A DNA stretch of 64,000 bases. Origin: Gavia stellata. Its lineage: Eukaryota; Chordata; Aves; Gaviiformes; Gaviidae. Below, one piece after another: positions 1-12,300 of the stretch; the first letter of the stretch is position 1; each line of letters opens with the position of its first letter. Made by a program: the position numbers and the translations under genes. The notes beneath the pieces were generated by a model. It was given only the letters and a program-made list of their open reading frames with translations, did not search any database and was not told the origin of the DNA. The DNA is taken from NCBI RefSeq assembly GCF_030936135.1, contig NC_082603.1, positions 33,233,236-33,297,235 of the forward strand, read 5' to 3'.

Positions 1-3000
1 TATTTATCTCAGGACTGTTGAAGAGTTCTCCTTAATAATGTAAAAAAAAAAAAAGATCTAATGTAATTGAATGCCTATTTTAGGAGTGTCTGCTGAAGAC
101 TTGAGCTGTCCCTCTTGGATTTGAGAGCACCCTGATAAGAGCTTCTTCCCCTAGAACTTGTTAAAGTGCTTTAGGTTGGTTCTGCCAGCACAAAGATAGG
201 GTGGGCAGCTTGCTTCACGTAGACTGCCAGAAGGGAGTGAAAATGGTGCAGAGGCTTGGGGCTGGAGAGGGAGCTGCTGTGAGGGGAGCAGGCAAGTGTG
301 GACGGAGTACCCGGAGCACGGGCTGAGTGGGTGTGTGAAGGATGGCTTTGTATGGGCATCAAAAGAGGATTTAAACGGTGCGCTAGGGCTGATTTGTACA
401 GGCGGGGAACCTGACTTTGACAAGGAGCACTGGGATGGCTTCTGCAGGAGGGAATATGCTAAAACGACCTTTCATCTGCGTAAGAATTACATGCGGGCAT
501 CTTTTCTTTCACTCCAAGCATGAAAATTTTTACTCTTTGTGTGTGAATTAAGGACACCTCCATGCGTTTGCTCTGTAGTTCAGGAAGTGTTGCTCTTGTG
601 ACCCTGGGTGGGAGGTCTGGGGAAAAGAAGCTGCCTCTTTCCAGAACACATATATGCTTTAATATATTGGAATTTCATAGATGCATCTATTCCAGCTATG
701 ACTTTCATTGGACACTTATCCCCATGCCATTTTATAATGTGGTCTTCCCACCAACATATACATCATACTTGATATTGTTTTATATTCTTCGCTCATACAC
801 AGTTTACCTGTGAACAATGTAATAATCTGTGGGTGAATGCATATAAATGTGTGCGTTTACTCGCATGGCTCTGTCTGGTACAGCATACACAGAAATGATG
901 GAAGAGCAGCATTAGTGCAGTGAAGAATAAGTTGCTATGCTTGGCAGCACAGAGGAACTGGAGGAGATTAATGGTCTTGCCTGCAGCTCCCGTGTTACTT
1001 TCCCCAGCTATTGAAAATCAAACGTCATGTACAACAACTCACTCACCATTACTTAATTGCATGTGGAAAATGTGTCTGGTTGGAAGCTCCAGAGGCAGAA
1101 CCACAACTTATGAAACCAAAACCTGGGGTTGGGTTTAGTGCTGTCAGGCAGCACGGAGAGCATGGGCTTCTTGCAGCCTGCCCTGCAGCACCGAGCACTG
1201 CGGCTGGCTGCAGAGCACTTCACTCCACAGAGCTGCAACAAAGGGTGTGTGTTAGCTCAAGTCGCTCACAGATTGGAAATCCTTGGTGCGTATTTTGTAT
1301 CGTGTTTAAGACATAAAGGCCGTGTAAGTTCTTAGCCATAATTCCCCTTTTCAGATTGTCTGTGTAGAAGTGGATTTCAAGGCAAAAAATTGTCTTAATG
1401 ATCATAATTAGTAGATATTGGAAATACCGTTGGATAAATCTTGTCTCTAGAGCTTTAAAAAAAAAAAGTTTCCAGTTTTAAATGCTGCTGCTGAGGTTGT
1501 AAGCTTATGTCTTCACACTTCCCAAGAGCACACATCCTGTCACTGCTCTCGGCCTTGCATTAGCGTACGCTGACAACTGATGGGTCTGTTCACTTGACCT
1601 GAGCAGCCGTTCGAACAGCAATGAAAAGAAATTCTCCCACTGAGAGAATGTCGTTAGTAACTAGAGCACTGGCTCTAATGCAGAGAGAAAACTAATGTTG
1701 CCCTTTTTTTTGATGTATGGTCAACTTCTCATAGTAAGAGGGATGTTTCAAAATTTTAGAAAGCCAAATCAGGCTGACTCTCTTAAAGGTAAATTTTAAG
1801 AAGAAACAAGAATAATTTTCTTTTCTCATGCAAAAAATATTCCATGAGCCCATTCTGCCTTGGTGCTTCCAGTTCCTATACCTTAGACCACAAAACCCAT
1901 GGATGTGATTGACTGAAAACACAAACCGAAAGACTGCTGGCACAGAAGTCTTGTCTGTGGTGCAGTTTGGTAGGAAAAGTTTTTGCTTGCTTTATCAACT
2001 TATTTCAAAATTATAATATAAAATGGAGGTATTGAAATGCCACTACTTAATGCGTTGTGGTGCCAGCTGTAGTAAATAAGAGCAGCAACAGGCATCTTGA
2101 ATCTTCATCCATCTCTCGTATGTGCATGTGCAATAGCTTTTCCAGCTGAGAACAAAGCGCTGAGTGTAGCAGACTCAGCTCTCCTGGTAGGTTTGCTGCT
2201 TGGCTGATTTCAGATGTGTTCCTCTGGACTCCAATGATGTGGAAAGAGCAGGATACCATTACATTTGTTATGCTTTGAAAATGAGGAGGAGCCAATTGCA
2301 CCAGAAATACTACTTTCCTCCTCCTGAGTGCTGTTACCCATGCAACTTCTTTTTTAAAGGTAGAAGGCCCATAGCATAACGTAGCCAAAACACATACTGG
2401 AGTACACAGTAAGAAGAGGCCACAGCTCACCGTAGTAAAATAACGTGTACTGCAGAAGTTGTGAGAGAAATGGATTTGGTCTTTATGTGCATGAAGATAA
2501 TAGTCTAATTTCACCAGTGAAAGGCTGGAGTTGGGTTATAGTTTTCCAGAAACACGTCATCTGCAGGCTAAAAAGTTCCTGCATGCCTGACTGAGCTGAC
2601 CTGGGACATAAAAGCAAAACTGGTAGGACTCTTGGACTATTACTAAAAAGTACCCTCTTTGATATCCTGAGGCCTTATTTTTCTCAGATGAAGGATGCTT
2701 AGCGATAAGCATGCTGCTTTTCACTTTGAAGCAGGAAACAGCATCAAGGTTTTCCTATTTCTGGTGTTTTGGTTCATGTGCAGGGCAGGGGGATGTTTCC
2801 ATAAACTCTTTAATCAGTTACGAAAGAAGCCCAGAAATTCCTGGGCACAGAAAAGCCTTTCTGTGAGAACTGTAATAACTAGCATTAAATAACTTGGATT
2901 TTGTTGCACCCACGTTTATTTTTTCTAGGGAAAAATAAAGAATAGAAGGTGTCCTTAGCCTTTCTGACTTTTTAGTAAAACCCTGACTAACCGTCCACAC

Positions 3001-5490
3001 TATAAAAATCTGTTCACACTTTTTTTATACCCAGGTAGTGTTACAATTGCATTCCCACCCTTTCCTGAAATTTTTGCTGATGAGACATAGTGCAGTAAGT
3101 GTTGTGAGAATCACAGACGTCCCCTTATATGTGAAGGCTTCTCACTCTGGTTTATAAGCATCTTTTCCTCAATTAAGTTGACGATGATTATTTAAAACAG
3201 TTGATTTTGGCGAGATTCCAAAATATAGGTCTTAACACAGCGCTGTTTCCCAGTGGTCTCATTAATTACATGAGCTTGTAATAGCATCTAAAAGATTTGC
3301 AGTTACAGTGTCACTTTACTTTTTTTTTTTTTTCAGATTCAGTGCATCTTGTGCTTGGTAGCCTTCAACAGTAACAAATTTGAAGGCATTTAACCTGCTC
3401 ACCCAGTTTAACAAACAAACTAATTGCCCAAGCACGGCAAGATTTTCCTGAGATGAAATGGCTCGGTCCGAGTGCTTCCTTTGATTAGTGTTCAGTCGCG
3501 TTTTATCTGACCTCAAAGTCTTACAGCTGCTGCATTAAATTCCAAGCTACTGTAGCAAATACAGGTTGTCTTTTTGATTTCTGAATATCAGAAATAAATA
3601 ATAATTTGACTGCAGCTTTCCAAGGCGTATGAAGGTCTTGCTACAGAAGCACTAGTGGAAGTCAGTGGCAATAGGGCATGTAAAGGTCTTAGTTGCCTTT
3701 TGAAATTCTTGATCTGAGTCTCTGACAACAGGAATTAGACAGGTAGTAATCTGAGAAAGGGGCTTGTTTCTTGTAGGAGTCTCTGTGCCCTAATTCCCAA
3801 AATAGAATGGGTTTTGTATCTGCTGTGGCTTTTGTTCATGCATTGTAAGTCCATCCTTTTAAGACGCGTAATAAAACAATATAATTAGATTTTACATCTG
3901 TAGTAGAAAATACAGTTTATATCAGAATGCTCTTTTACAGTGAGAGTTTTATGATTCAGCAAATTCAATGTTTTTTCCATGCTCAATTAACTGCCTTTAA
4001 TCTATTTTGGTGCTTCGGTGTTGGTATAATAAGCAAATCAAATATAGTTTGAATGCTTGATTCAAAGTGAATGCCACTGATTTCAAACCATCATCCCATT
4101 GTGTTCAGTTCTGTGATTCCTTCTTTGGTATACCTTTATTCCTTAAAAGAAAATTGTCTTGTGCTGTGATGAAACATGAGAAATGCTTTAAGAATAAAGT
4201 ACGGTAGGATTTTGCTTATTTAAATACCATCTGTTAGCTGTCCAGAGTCATCCTCCCACACTGCAGTCATTCGTTCTGTTATCATTGCTTTCTGGTGATG
4301 GGATTGTAGCTTCTCAGGGAAGCCCACAAATCTCTGTCACCTAACCCCTCCTTCCGTTTCTAGGTGTAATTGTAAAGACTAATCTCTTGTTATTTATGGT
4401 GACATGCAAAGGAGAGACATCCTTATACTCTGAGGACTGGTGAAGCGAGGGCAGTGGCTGGGTTGGCCGGTTCTTGGTGCTGTTTAACACTCTCCATTGC
4501 TGTGACTTTGTCACTGAGTCTTTGCTGCTCTTTTAGAGCTGCTATAAGTAATGTTGTATGTTATATGCTAGAGTCTCGAATATTGTCATGCTTTAGAAAT
4601 TAATTTTGCTTTAAGTTTGTTCTAGGTTACATAATTGCTCATATTTTAATAGTATAAACTGTTTTTACTTGCTTTGATTGTTTAGGTTCTTTCATGTGGG
4701 AAAGCTTTAAAAATAAGCTCTTGCCAGACACTGTGTGTGCAAGTTTGAACTTTTCCTGTTTTCTTCAGAGCTGTTTCCTCCTTGCTGTCACACGCATGTG
4801 GGAACAAGTGCACGGTTGAGGAAGTTAAGTAATTTGGGCTCTTTCAAACCTTTGATGACCTAAGCTGCAGTTTATAAGAACATTAGGTGTTCATTTAAAA
4901 TATCTGTATGCATTTGGCTCTCACATAGTTAGGAGTGGATGGAGGGGAAAGGGAGAACAAGACTGTTCTTGCTGTTAGTAGGAGAGATTTTTCAAGATGA
5001 TACACAATACAAAGATCTTGCCTTGACCCAGCTGAAGGAAAAATCCAGCATGCCTCTTCAGTGTGCAACTTCCCTGCAGCGCCTCTTTTCCAAAGGAACT
5101 TCTAGAGGAAAACAAAGATGAGAAAATACAAAATCCTGACCTGATTTTTCTTTTTTTTAACAATCAGGATGTGGACAATATAAGTTTTCAGTAATCTGCA
5201 GGACTTTATGCCCTGGTGTCACAACCAGTGGGAGTCCTAAGGGTTACTGGGCAAACAGATCTGTTCCAACTAAGACATTAGGCAACTGCATAAAAGCTAT
5301 TGGGTTTTTCTCCTGATTCTTGTTGTACGTTGTATTCCCCAAAAGCATCCACAACCCCTTACAAAGCTGTGTCAAATGATCTTGTAGTGTTGATGATGTG
5401 TGTAGTTGCAGATAGTTTGGCAGGAGGTTCATCTCCCTTAATTTAGACATCTACAGGTCATCCGGACTTCTGTGATTAGTGAACAGTTGT

Positions 5491-5540
5491 CAGTTGTCCT
5501 CCAAAGAGCAACAACAGAACAGTTGTCCTCCAAGGAGCAA
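5491..5540. repeat. 21-base direct repeat, two copies
   Basis: The unit CAGTTGTCCTCCAAAGAGCAA (positions 5491-5511) recurs at 5520-5540 with one substitution (A to G), offset 29 bases. Confidence 0.85.
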
Positions 5541-5872
5541 TTCAGTTCATCCTGTCTTAAATTAGGCCATTTAAGTGCTGGGTTGAATTGCCCTTCTGAG
5601 TGGATCTGGTTTGGGATTTGTCTTGATTTTGCACTGACCATAGAAGAAGTTTGGACACTTTCTTAGACAAGATGCTCCGCTTTAGACAGGTAATGAATCA
5701 CATTCAGCATGCTCAACAAGGTTTTTTCTTAGCATTACATGACAGTGAACTCATACCATTGCAAACCTGAGAGACGCAAGAGTAAGTAAAATGGAAAACA
5801 GAAAATGTTCTCAAAGGAAGGCAGGGAACCTGAATTCAGGAATTACAAGTCTGAGGTTGATGAGCAAATTGG

Positions 5873-5894
5873 AAAAAAAAAAAAAAAAAAAAAA
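5873..5894. repeat. A22 homopolymer
   Basis: Uninterrupted run of 22 A. No retroelement body is recognisable directly to its left, so it is called a simple repeat rather than a poly(A) tail. Confidence 0.95.
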
Positions 5895-8800
5895 CCAACC
5901 TGAATTTGGCTGAGGCTGTGACTTCTGGTTATCATCTTTAGAAAGATAACTTTCTGAATGCTTCATAGACCATTCCAGCTGTGTGTGACATTCCTCCAAA
6001 GTGCCAGAGACAGCTTTCTGATAAGTGCAGCACAGCATTGCAGGGCAGCTTAGCTGAAGCCTTACAGCACGCAACTCTAACTTCCCTTCAGGCTTACTTT
6101 CTGCAGTGTGGAATGAGTAATCCCTTTAGATTTATATTTGCATAGTGCTCTCTTTAGGCTTCTTTTGTGCCAAGTGTTTATGGTAGTTAATTATTAGTCA
6201 ATAATAACTGTATTAGTCTTTGCTTAAGCTGCACATCTCCCCCTTCATCGGAGGTGCAGTTGTTTAGATGGAGCAAAACATCAGAAGTTCTTCCGTTTGG
6301 TCAGCGAGAAAGGATGGGGAATGTCCAGAGGTCCTATTTAGACTAGAAAGGAAGTAAAGTATAGTAAAGTATGGCAATCTAATCAAATAAATCTGAAAGG
6401 GTATGAGCTTTTCTAAAGTTTAAAGAGTCTTTGACACTTACGTATTGCTTTGATCTTGCTTTCTGTGACCCTTTGCAGTGAGGAAAGCTTCTTGTTTCTT
6501 CAGTATTGAGCTATAGTTAGTGATGTTGGTACAAGCAATAGGCGCTCTAACCTCCAAGCAGGTCTAATTCCTATTTTCACTCAGAAACTCATCCTGAGAG
6601 GTTAGAAGCAATATAAGTACTCGTAGGAGGAGTGATGAATTGCTTCCCTATTCAGTTTATATGTAACTGATGAAATATAAACAGCTCTCTGGTGCACGAG
6701 CTCAGCAAGGAGGTGGGCTGTCATCCCAGCGTCTTATACAAACCAGTATGAGAGCTGAAACGAGAGCAGTGGATGTTTATCATTTTTGCAGATAATGGAG
6801 GGGGAGCATCTGAGCCTCCCTGCTGTATAAATTGCATTGTACGTTGCTTTGACCCTGCAAGTGTCAAGCTGTGTCTTGACTGTGAAGGGTTTAGACATCT
6901 TAACCTCAAGCAATATTGAGCACTGGTAACTGAGAACAGCTTTCTCAGAGGTGGTTATGTAGCAACTATTGGCAAATACATTGAATGCTCATTTGCAGTC
7001 ACTGTAATTTGAATATGATGTTCAGACTTCTAAGCTGTCTGCTCCTGCATCAAAAGAAAATATTTGCTCCTTTTAGTTGTAAATAAATTCATGTTTTAGT
7101 TGAGGACACTTATGGAAGTGGAGAGCAGGAAGAGCAATTTATTATTAGATCTGTCATTTTAAAATATGTTCCCACTTTGATTCTGCTTTGAAGCATTCTC
7201 CTTTGAAGCAACATTAAAGTATTTAAATATGTACGAGTCCTAGCAGGGGGAGATTACAAGTTGTGACACTTCGTAACCTTGGTTTTCTTACTTTTTGCAT
7301 TTTTTTTTCCAGGGAATTACTGTATGTGTTCTTTTTATTGCTTGGAATGAAAATGGCCGTCCATTTAAAACTGCATAAAAATGTTTGCCCAGTGACTGGA
7401 AAAGAAAAAATTATGTGTGTATATATGAAGTAGAAATTAGTTTGTATAATTAATTACACCCCACTTTATCATGCAGCTCATGAAGCTTCTGTCTAGCAAT
7501 TTTTAGAAAGATATTTCTTACAAATGTTTATACGTACCTTGTTATTTTCAAGTTTGCTCCTAATTACAAGGTATGCAGCATGCATTGTAAGCTACAGAAA
7601 TGTTAGTTTTCATGCTGTTTGTGCTTTGTATAAACTATTGTCAGAAAAATCTCTACAGTCAAGTAAAAATTGCTAGGTCTTTTAGGCACCTTACATTTGC
7701 TGATTTATTCTTACAGGTTAGAAAAGCAACATAATTATATCGATGTCTCATGAAGATAAGAGGAGGAAAAATGTCCTTGCCTAATATGCCTTACGGGGTA
7801 AAATGCACTTGGAAATTGTGAAACGTTTATGAAATTCATGGGCTTGATACTGTGCATTCCTCAGATTTCTGTCTTGGCCCTATGCACGTGTGTTTCTGCA
7901 TCAGGGGCCACTCTGGTTCTGATCTTAGCATGGTTTCTGACTCTTGCAAGGCTTTGAGCAGGGCCAAGAGGAGAGGCTGGGAGGAAGTACAATAATGAGC
8001 AGCACAGAACCAATTCCTTTGAATTGTATGGCTGTTTGGTTGAAGATAAGTAAATGAATTCACCAACCCTTGTCTGCAGGATTTATCATTTCAAATGCCT
8101 ATGAATGAATTTCCCGTACACTGCTCTGCTGAGAGCTATTGGTTTACAGTGTTGTCTTTCAGTGATCAGAACAATTTAATACTTTATTCCAGAAATTAAA
8201 GAGGAAAAAAAGTGCTTGTGTTGTGGTGACCTGGAAGGTAGATAGGACCAGAAATCAAACCCAGAAGACCAACCGCATGAGAAGTAATTTCCTTTCATCT
8301 CAAGTTCCATATCTGCAAAGTAGCAGTGTTACTGATTCCTTCTCTCTCTTGTCTTGGCGAGTGGAGGCTGTCTGGTAGTACTGAATCTTTAGCAAAATGG
8401 GGTTTGCATCATGTTCCTGGTTTCTGTGTTCTGCAAGAGTTGTTCACTCTGAAAATAAAGATGTGCATCAGTACAGTTTTTGAAGCAAAATTTGGAGTCC
8501 TTTTTTCATACTCCTCAGATTTGCCTTGAACAATATAACTGAAATCTTATTTTACTTGGTTTGGTTTTACAGAGGCCAAAAAACCACAGAGCTAATTCCA
8601 CAAGCCAAATAATTTTAAATGGCAGTTGAGGAAAAACATTAGCAAGGCAGAATGCTATTTAATAAAAAAAAAAAAAAGCTTTTGAAAGTTACAAAGTAAT
8701 CAGATGTCAACTTAGGAATGCATTTTAAAGAGGATAGAGGAAAAGATGCCATACATAATAAGCATCTCTGAAAAATAATGCACTTTATATGTAGGGGGAA

Positions 8801-9321
8801 TCAATATTCATCTGTTTTGTTCTCCCTGCGTTTTATAAAAATTCTTCCAAGTTTTTACATTGAATCTTTTAGAAAAGGCCACAGCAAATATGAACAAAAA
8901 AGAAAAAGTGATCTATAGGAGTAAAACAGGTATTGTATTTCAGTAATGTGAACGTTAGACTATAAACAAGCAGTTTACAAATGTGGGCACTATTAGAAGG
9001 GGCTAACAAAGTATTAGCACATCTGTTGATTTGGAGGGACCATAAACTCCAACTGCGTCCTCTGATAATCCACACAAAATTAGATTTCCAAAAAATGTGA
9101 TGTCAGTATTTCCCAAATGAAACTACTGTGGTCCCAAGAAGGGATGTAATCTGTTTGCTACCAAAGAACATGAGCAAAGATGAAGTGCTTTTGTAACCTC
9201 TAACTCCTGATAAGAAACAGTTCCTTTTTATGCTGGTAAGAGTATTTTCTCAATGGGCAAAACCAACGCAAAAGAAAAGTTAATGGCTTAGTTTGTAATA
9301 TGTTGTTGTTTTGTTTTACAG

Positions 9322-9394
9322 CAGTGAAGATGCAGTCAATCAGATGGCTGTTACTCCTTTCCCACTACCTGCCAGCTCCCACTCTTCTATTGAG
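9322..9394 (+). CDS. PATJ: PATJ exon 1 of window (linker before PDZ7)
   Basis: The exon follows a T-rich tract and acceptor TTTTACAG and ends at GAG|GTAAGG. The first base completes a codon from an upstream exon outside the window, and the rest reads [20 protein letters not shown] and on to IE (24 codons), ending in phase 0. It belongs to the acidic linker between PDZ6 and PDZ7. The acceptor is followed by a second CAG, so a start at 9325, one codon shorter, is equally possible. Confidence 0.88.
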
Positions 9395-12300
9395 GTAAGG
9401 TTTGTGGGTTGTTGTTTTTAATTAGGGATTGCTAAATTAGATAGATTAATCATAATTAGCAGTTCATTATAAATTCAAGCACCTTGTCTAATTAAACCTG
9501 AATCATAAAATGCATTGGGTAGGAACTTTACCTAATAGGCATATTTTCCCCTGTCTCTTTTTTATTGATCTCATTGTTACTGAAAGGGCTGGCATGGCAT
9601 TAACAACAGGTATTAAATAGGTTATTGCTGTACAGGAGGAAGAAAAGTCTCCAAATGAAAACCTTGCCATCTTCTATCCTGCTCCTTGTTCAGCTGGTTA
9701 GAGTAGTCATGGTGAGGATCTTTTGCCTGGAACGTGGATATCCTTCCACAGAAGAGAAATGAGCATTTTTCAGGGGAAAGCTCCCACTTTTGAAGTTTCT
9801 TTTCCCCCAGAATACCCTCCCATCAGCATCTCTAAAAATGAAGAAGGGATGATCAGCAAGTAGCTACGGTAAAAGAGGTCACTTTGTACATGATTTGGAT
9901 TACAAGAGCCCCTTGAGACAATCCCCAGCCTAATTGAGAGCCCTGGTCCACCACTTTGTCCTGTGTGCCCCAGCATCGGACTCTCATTCCTGCTGATTTT
10001 CTTCCTGGAGGAGCAGACGAGAGCTGTTTAAGCAGCGAGCTCTAGTACGCAGTGTTGTAGCATACAAACTTCCAATGCAAAAACTTCCTTCGTGTGGTAA
10101 TCTTACCGATGTTTTTCTTCATTATAGTTGCTATCTCAGCCCCAGCATAGAGTGATTGCTCTCTTGTGCACCATGAATCCCTGCAGTGTCACCACATTGT
10201 TATCATTTTGACATCTCGATATGGCGTAACTAAATTTTCTAGATAAAGTACATGGTTAGCCTTGCTGTTGCTTTTTAATTCTATTTCTATTTGAGCTAAT
10301 AAAGCAAAAGATGTTTTATAATTCAATTGGGGTTTGGTCTTGCCTTGAATTGATAAATTCATGTGCATTGAACTCCTGGTGTTTCAATAAGCATTACTGT
10401 GATCCCACAACACTGGTCCACGCTAGGTAACGCTGGATGAATCTCCTGTTCGCACGCTTGCTATTGCTTTCCAGATTATATTACCACTGGCTACTTCCAT
10501 ACAGGCGTAGTGCTGCACAGTGCAAGAGCTGCTTAGTTTTTGTTTGCATCCAAGTCATTGTTGGACAGTGCTTTGGCTTTTCGTTCTCTCCTCCATAAAA
10601 GCAGTGTGTCCCAGGTGCAGCTGGTGGATTGCAAATTACTCGACAATTTACAGAGCCCAAGTTCATTTTGGTTTTGTTGACTCTTTAATACCTGCATTTG
10701 TTCCCAGCTTTTTTTAATATTTGTGTCTTCAGGATGAATCAGGAAGCTTTATTTAGGCACATTCTGTGCTGCCGTCAAATGACTGTAATTAGACCCTTAC
10801 CAGTATGTGGAAACCAAAGTGCTCAGCCTCATGTGTGATGTTTGCCTTTAGAGGTAGATGCTTGTGGGTTGAGTTTCATGCATTAGTGGCAAGCTCTTAC
10901 TATTTACATTGTGTCTGTTTTATAAGTAAATGCAGGTTTTTACTTCTAGCTAGTATCTTTTTATTCCATAAAATAAATGTAATCACAAGATACTGTTGTT
11001 GTATAGAACTTTGCACTGCTTACCTTTGTCAGCTGTTCCTGTCTTTAAATAAAGCAAAACAAAATGGACTGTGCTTTATATCTTGAAATACCAAACAAAT
11101 ATTTAACATTGTATGTTACATACACTGTACATGAAACTTGTCAGATCACATTGAACAGCCTGGCTAGTGTAACAGAACATCAGGGTGCCATAGTTACCGT
11201 GTACTATTGTGTTGATTTTCTTCATCTTATCTCTTCATCTTCATTAAGGTATTTTAATATGGAAAGTGATAAACAGTAAATATGCCTTAAAACAGGGTCT
11301 TGCTTCATTGCATGGAGTTGCAGGTCAGGATAAGACTACGTTGTGGTGTAATACTGTGGGCAAGCCACCAGAAGCGAAGTATATTATATATTCATTACTA
11401 TAAAAAACCTGTTTTAAAAACGTTTCATTCATCAGAAAGCCACAGAATGAGATATTTTGTTGCAATACTGAACAGAGTGAGCCTTTGTATGAATACGGAG
11501 GAACTTTACCTGCTCAACTGGCGGTCAACAAGAGATTTGCGTAACTCTTATCGTGCACTTAAATGTAAAAGGTCTAATGAAAATTCAAAAATATTTTTGC
11601 TTCTAGGACTGAAGATCTTGAAATTTGATTTGTTGCATATAGTCCATTTTGCTTTGCAAGAGAGAACAACTCCAAATTTAGATCAAAGGCTTAAGTGTAT
11701 TGAAACTATTTTAAAATAAGGTATATCAAAATAATAGATCAAAAATCTTTTCAGAGTCAGGACCTGGTTGGTTTAAGAAAGGGAAGAAGAATTAATATGT
11801 TAAATTTTACATGTAACCCCATTAGTCATAATCTAAACTTTAAATTCTAATTTAACATTTTTTTCCTGAAAATATGCCATTTCCTGTCTATTTTAACTTT
11901 AATTGTCAGTATGGAAAGGAAATAATTTTTCTTGCAAGCGTATGCTTCTTAAATACATGCTAGTTATTATCTACAGAAAATACCAGAAAATCCTGGTCAG
12001 GCAAGCTTTTCTGCTTAGTATGGTGCTATTTTATGTTTCAAGGGCCATTTTTGTTGGGAATCCTCTACAGAAAGAGAAAAACTTCATGCAGGAGAAAGTT
12101 CTGGAGCACATCTTCATGAAAATACTGATGTCTTGAGGGCCATACTCTTCATTTGCTGGTTCTCCAGTAGTTGTCATTGAATGTCATTTGCAGTATTCTC
12201 ATTGTAATGCGCAGAAGTACCTGAATCCTGAGGCTGCATTTGCACTTCAAGTTGAGGATTGTGCTCCAGTGCTGGCTTAAGCCTGCCGAGCTTGGTGGCC

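Larger units (their letters stand above)
1..9321 (+). other. PATJ: Intron of PATJ (5' end outside window)
   Basis: No exon of PATJ or any other gene could be supported. It holds T14-CAG at 3320-3336 (an acceptor look-alike without a following exon), an A22 run at 5873-5894 and a 21-base direct repeat at 5491-5540. Open frames here are short and show no domain. PDZ6, which must precede the first exon, is not in this segment as far as I can read. Confidence 0.7.

Noticed and set aside
3320..3336. T14-CAG acceptor look-alike
   Set aside because: No convincing donor or PDZ-like frame follows; the frame stops within 20 codons.
7300..7327. Strong acceptor followed after 9 bases by GTATGT (possible 9-nt microexon)
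   Set aside because: Nine bases carry no recognisable protein signal and such pairings are expected by chance in 9 kb of intron; RNA reads would be needed.
11300..11719. 139-codon open frame on +
   Set aside because: No domain recognised and no splice sites or other support; intronic.
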